Below, piece after piece: positions 59,368 to 64,000 of a stretch of 64,000 bases of DNA. How positions within the stretch are numbered: position 1 is the first letter of the stretch; each line of letters begins with the position of its first letter. The stretch comes from Silene latifolia (taxonomy: Eukaryota > Streptophyta > Magnoliopsida > Caryophyllales > Caryophyllaceae): contig NC_133537.1 of NCBI RefSeq assembly GCF_048544455.1, positions 71,581,634 through 71,645,633 on the forward strand, given 5' to 3'. The notes under the pieces are model-generated. The model was not told the DNA's origin. It ran no database searches and saw nothing but the letters and a program-made list of their open reading frames with translations. The translations under genes and the position numbers were made by a program.

Positions 59368-61592
59368 TTGATCAAAAGCTTTACAAACATTTTATTGCTT
59401 TCGAACAATTTTTCTTGCTTTTGTGTGCGCGAAAACTTCGCATTTTCTTTTGTTTTTCTAGGATTTTAAGCACTTAGACTTTTTTCTGGGTTTTGCGCAA
59501 TTTTGGGCGCGTATTATTGTGTACTTGCAGGTATTTAGAGCTTGTTAGCTCAAATCATTGAGCAAATACGAAGAAATAAGGAGTACAGCAGTACTTTCAG
59601 TCGATCGACTGGCCATCATGGTCGATCGACTGAGTTGCGCTTTCCAGGAGCTTCTGTTCCTGTTCATCTAGTCGATCCACTGCCCATGTAGGTCGATCGA
59701 CCATAGACACTGCTGTATTTGTTCACGACCTCTCCCCTGCTGTGTTTGGTCGATATGCGGACTTAAGGGAGTTTTCTACTCCACTTTATCTTCCGTCGTT
59801 TTATTTATTTCTTCTGATTTTCCCATTTGTGCACAATTTTACCGCTTCATGATTGTCTTTCTCGGTTTTATGCGTGGTTTTTGTCTGTCTTTCAGGTACT
59901 TAATGGTAGCACTGCCGGCTACTGAAACCTCCTAGCTCACGCTAGTTTGGGGAGGTTTCCTTTGCTGCGCTTAAAGTCTTGTGAGTTCCTTGCGTCTACT
60001 TTAAGTCATATTTTTATTTCATTTCTCGCAAATTCCCATTTCTCTCTTCTTCATTATATGATTTTGCACAATGGGGACATTGTGCGATTTGGTTTGGGGA
60101 AGGGTTTTGCGTCGCATATCATTTGCTTGCATTCACGTTTACATTTTGTTTTGCATTGTTTCATTTCATTTCTCTTATACACATCAAAATTCAAAAAAAA
60201 TTGAAAAATTTCAAAAATTCCCATAAAATGCACGTTTATTTTAGCATATAGGTCGAGTCGGAACGGTAGTATTTCAAGGATGATACTGCAATTGCACCTG
60301 TTTTGCCTAAGCCTTGCTTGATTAACATGTTATTAGTAGAATCGTAAATGCATATCTACGAGTTTTCGTTACATTCTTGCTGAACTTGAGACTTGACTTA
60401 GAAAATTGGCAAGCTACATCATACATTCTGAGATTTAGAGCCTATAACTGGTGACATCTATGACCGGTTTATTTAGGAATGAGAGTAGTACTCCTTATGA
60501 GACATGTTTCCTTAATTTGCATAAGTATGAATTTGATCTACTTAATACCTGTATGCATTCGGTTTGTGGTTAGTTGACACATGTGGTAGAGGTTTCCCTT
60601 TTTCTCGTTTTACCCATAAGCTCCACACTGCCAAAAATATCCCTTTTTGTCCCATTTACTACATCCTACATTTAGCTTGTCCTTTGTCAAGCTAGTAGTT
60701 TAGTTTTTGGGATTGTTACTCATTTTTGGTGGCATATGCTCTGTTGAGATGATGATTGGAAAATGAAGGAGAAAGAAATAGAAAAAAAAAAGAAAAAAAA
60801 AAGATGAAAAAGATTCGAAAAAGAAGAAAAAAGAGTTCTGTACTGTTCATAGAAGTCGATCGACTGCCCAATATAGTCGATCGACTGAAGTTCGAAAGAA
60901 AAAGAAAAAAAAAAGAGAAAAAGTCAATTCGCATAATTCAATCCTTATCTTTTGGCGATTTTTGCTCCCATGATTCATTTATATCTTATGGGGAGTTTAT
61001 TGATTTAGTATTTTGGAGACTGTGAGATTTGTGCTTGATATAGCACCCTTTCGTTTGATTATGAGCAAGAAGTTGGATGTTGCCACTTGGTTCCGTTTTG
61101 GTACTAGCTTGATCACCTGTACCTCCACTTTTCCATAAAATGTTTTGCCTCTTCTTACCCACACCTCACATATCCCATATATACCTCGGCATGTGTCATT
61201 GGTCATCTGTTGGTTGGAATGCATATGTACGGTCATAGAGATCATTTTCATATTCTATTGCTGGCATGTTTTCATAGGTCGTAGTTAGGTGAGAGTCACT
61301 ACAAAATTAATTCTTTCTATCTTACATATATTCACCTGTACTTATTGAGTGATTTGAGCGACCCGTGAGAGTCCAATTTGATAAGTCTCTACAGTTGGCG
61401 GTTCAGCATGTCTTTGACGACTCCATAACTCGTTTGCATGATTCACATTACTAATTGATTGTTGGTTGTGCATTAAATTGGTTTAGGCTCAACAGTTTGC
61501 ATTTCGCTTTGAGATTGAACTCGTTCTATTAGGTCATTAGATCGAGTCTAGTTCTTGCTTGGGGACAAGCAAGGGTTTGGTTTGGGGAAGTT
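59368..61592 (+). other. 3' noncoding region of D
   Basis: 2.2 kb with no supported frame. Palindromes lie at 59599-59631, 59670-59702 and 60854-60886. The last pair is between two purine-rich tracts (60765-60835 and 60893-60922). It ends with CTTGGGGACAAGCAAGGG and TTTGGGGAAG (polypurine tract) before TGATGCG, as in G. Confidence 0.85.
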
Positions 61593-63097
61593 TGATGCGT
61601 GTCTTTTATCTGATGTTTTACATCCCATTTTACACGCATTTCAGAGCTCATTCGTGTAGTTTATGCTGCATTTCTCCCTATTTACGTCTACTTCCGTATT
61701 TTGTACATTATTGCAGAAATGTGAAAAATTCAACGGAAAATCAAGCCAAATCTGTCTCCGAGTAATCTGCATTGCAAATGACGTAAAGGAATCGCTTAAG
61801 GAACGAGCTCGGTGCGCACTCCAAGGCCCAAAAGACAAGTCCACGTGTTTTAAGAAGTCAAGTAGCAGCTCAAGTAGTCGATCGACCATCACCCTCAGTC
61901 GATCGACCAATGTTCGAGTTCGAAGCTCTTGTTTTTCGAGGAGCGATCGATCGACCGATCCTATCGATCGATCGACCAGATTGCTATTCCAGACGTGAAT
62001 TAGAAGACCGTGAATCTTGAAGCCCGTGAAGTTTAGGTTTTGGAATAATTGTTACGCTTGTTTGCTATATAACGTAACACAAACTTTCAGTTTAGGGATC
62101 TGAATTCTTATCTAAGTTTCATACAGTAACCTTCAGTTTTTGTTCAATCGAGTAATTAGGGTTTGGAGCATCGTTTTAGCATTGGATTTCTGTTCTTGTT
62201 CTTAATCTTTCCTCTGAAATCTCGGTATTCTTTCTGCCCTAATTACAGTTTATTGCTTTATTTTCATCATTAGTATAGATTTGCTAGTTAGTATCCCAAA
62301 GCCAATTATCGCATTATCGCTATTCGTTATCTACTTTAAGCATGAATTCAGTAATTGTTATTAGTTTTATTGTTGTTTTTACCTTTAGCATGAGTAGCTA
62401 ATTCTATAGTGCTAGGATGTAGGCGATTTATGGCATAGGCGGCAATAGATCATACACGGACTGTCTCGCGTGTTGGTCGATCGACTGACATTGTAGGTCG
62501 ATCGACTGACCTCGTAGGGTTTTATATTCGTTTTAGTTGTTTTAATGTTGTATTTAACAAATCGAATGCATGCGACCGATTAGATACCTAATTTATGGTG
62601 ACCCATTAGATCGAAAGATAGGGAAAGTTATTTGACCATCAACTAAATCGACTAAACTGTGCTAAGATCGAAAGATAGGTATAGTTTAGACCGTTAGTCA
62701 CTTTTCAGGACGAAAGTTAGTATTAGTGACGTTAGGTACCTATAGCGAGATCGAAAGATGCTATTTGTTAAGAGTGGACCGAGAGGACCTCTTTATTTCC
62801 GCCTTACCGTGTTTGATTGGACCGACTTAGATTTCTTTGCCGCCGAAGCTATAATGAACCGACCATCCTGGTACCCTTCTTTTATCTGTTTAAATCGTTT
62901 AATTAGTTTATTATCTTTATTCACTTTTAGTTGTAGACCAATTCAATTCAACCCCCACAATAGTTACCTCAGACTGAACTTAAATCAACTAAAATTTACA
63001 TCTGCCTCCTTGTGGTTCGACCCTGTTACCACTAGCCTAGGTTAGTCTTAATAGGAATTATAAATTTTATCTTTGGTACTCACAACGACGGGTATCA
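61593..63097 (+). repeat. 3' LTR of element D
   Basis: 1505 bp, TGATGCG to GGTATCA, followed by TCTGT. Palindromes at 61876, 61897, 61942-61977, 62474 and 62495, at the same places as in the 5' LTR. Confidence 0.96.
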
Positions 63098-64000
63098 TCT
63101 GTCATGTGCTGGAAAATCAGGAAAAATCGTGTTTGTCCTTTAAGTTGATATTCCTATTAAGTTATGATGAGTCTAGGTTATGTGCATGATTATTTGATTG
63201 AGTAGGTGGTAATTATACATAATTATGTTATGTAGGTGATGGATATGTGAAGGATCATAATTGATTGCTTGTGTGCTTGGATTGCGAAAAGGTAGGGAAA
63301 TACACTTGACTTATTATCGTTGTTGTTGAATTGTGTTGACTTGTTTGTGTTTCATATGACCAAACTGTGAACGTTGACTTGATTCGTGGTTGTTGATTCA
63401 TGTTATGATTCATATCCTGGAATGTGCTTGACTGAATTAATCGTATTGAGTATATTATCACAACATTCGGTAACCGGCATGATTCTATGATTACCAGTCC
63501 AATGATATACATATTGTGTTGCATTAATTTCTTGAGCATTCATATGCATTGGAGATGGAGGAGGTTGTGGTTACGTGGTGTGGTGATGATGATGTTGTGA
63601 TAAGGCCCAGGCGGGTTCTGCAGGACTTGCCCTGGTGTCCTCAGCTGCGAGCTGGCAGATCGGCTACGGTCGATATATAGTCTACCGGGGATCGGTATGG
63701 CTGGGTTGTACAGGTTATGAGATATGAGTTGAGATGGAGATGGAGGTGACGGAGGAGCATGCATATCATATTTTGTTGTTTCATTGTATTCCCTACTCAA
63801 CCTCGTGGTTGACCCTGTGTATTCGTGAACACCTGTGACGATCCAAATATTGGGGAGCAGACTTGACAGGTTTATGAGACAGGATGGGAGCTTGATGGGC
63901 GTGAGACACTGGATCAGAAGACTTAGTAGCTAGACCATTATTTAGAAGACTTTCACTTTTATTTATATTAGTTCTTTGTAATTTGATGTAAAAGAGGTTT
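63098..64000 (+). repeat. 3' LTR of E, second part (cut by window end)
   Basis: Resumes with the duplicated TCTGT (63098-63102) and aligns with 39535-40437 of the 5' LTR. By that alignment about 142 bp of LTR lie beyond the window. Confidence 0.92.

Larger units (their letters stand above)
45740..63097 (+). mobile_element. Athila-like Gypsy element D, Gag-protease only
   Basis: LTRs of 1509 and 1505 bp with a perfect target duplication TCTGT (45735-45739 and 63098-63102). About 8.4 kb once Copia C is subtracted. It encodes Gag and an aspartic protease, but no reverse transcriptase, RNase H or integrase is present between the protease (ends ~59367) and the 3' LTR (61593). Palindromes with core TCGATCGA occur in both LTRs, in gag and in the 3' noncoding region. 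It is inserted in the 3' LTR of E and interrupted by C. Confidence 0.94.
38422..64000 (+). mobile_element. Non-coding Gypsy-type LTR element E (3' LTR runs off the window)
   Basis: 5' LTR 38422-40579, Met-tRNA primer site 40583-40594, internal region to 44625, and a 3' LTR starting at 44626, split by element D at 45740 and resuming at 63098. LTR ends TGTAAC...GGTGTTACA and the hairpin-polypurine block CTTCGGGACGAAG..TTTTA.GGG are the Tekay/chromovirus pattern. The internal 4 kb has no gag or pol, so it is a large non-autonomous derivative. The two LTRs differ at roughly 25 sites over 2 kb by eye, so insertion was fairly recent. Target duplication cannot be tested because the right end is missing. 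Confidence 0.88.

Overview
The window is nuclear DNA of a flowering plant and is dominated by nested LTR retrotransposons. It contains no bacterial-type genes, rRNA or CRISPR, and I recognised no tRNA gene. A eudicot is likely from the AT-rich composition and the element families. The palindrome-bearing retroelements suggest Caryophyllales, but that is only an impression. No gene in the window looks intact.

Left block (1-21.4 kb). This is a stack of insertions. Copia element A (1-4038, + strand, 5' part outside the window) sits in an Athila/Tat-like Gypsy element G (4039-5169). G cuts the reverse transcriptase of a Tekay/Del-type chromovirus H (5170-9239, - strand). H lies in the leader of a second Tekay-type copy, I (9240 to about 10525, -). 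I abuts a third chromovirus-like element, F (10526-11848, -). The F LTR is split by a full-length Copia element B (11849-20917, -, target-site duplication GATAG) and resumes at 20923.

Central island (21.4-38.4 kb). This is low-repeat DNA holding small DNA transposons: a 681-bp terminal-inverted-repeat element with an 8-bp target duplication, a GGTGTTTGGCC-type MITE, a Stowaway-like MITE and one or two Helitron-like 3' ends. It also holds pieces of broken genes: the first exons of an eEF1B-gamma-like gene, one unrecognised 53-codon exon with good splice sites, and the C-terminal exons of a MAP70-like gene. A purine-rich segment of about 1 kb lies at 35.85-36.9 kb.

Right block (38.4-64 kb). 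A three-layer nest can be read to the base. Non-coding Gypsy-type element E (from 38422; its 3' LTR runs off the end) is interrupted in its 3' LTR by Athila-like element D (45740-63097, target duplication TCTGT). D encodes only Gag and protease. Its protease is interrupted by Copia element C (49569-58481, target duplication GTTAG), a sister copy of A.

All the protein-coding elements are defective (stops, frameshifts, missing domains), so recent copies must have moved in trans or decayed after insertion. The most unusual signal is clustered short palindromes with core TCG(A/G)(T/C)CGA. They occur in four different retroelements (C, D, G, H), in LTRs, leaders and even inside a gag reading frame, with outer bases that differ between families but stay self-complementary. 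A second theme is a perfect 7-8 bp hairpin directly upstream of the polypurine tract in both Copia and Gypsy elements, together with tandem duplication of the polypurine tract/LTR edge.
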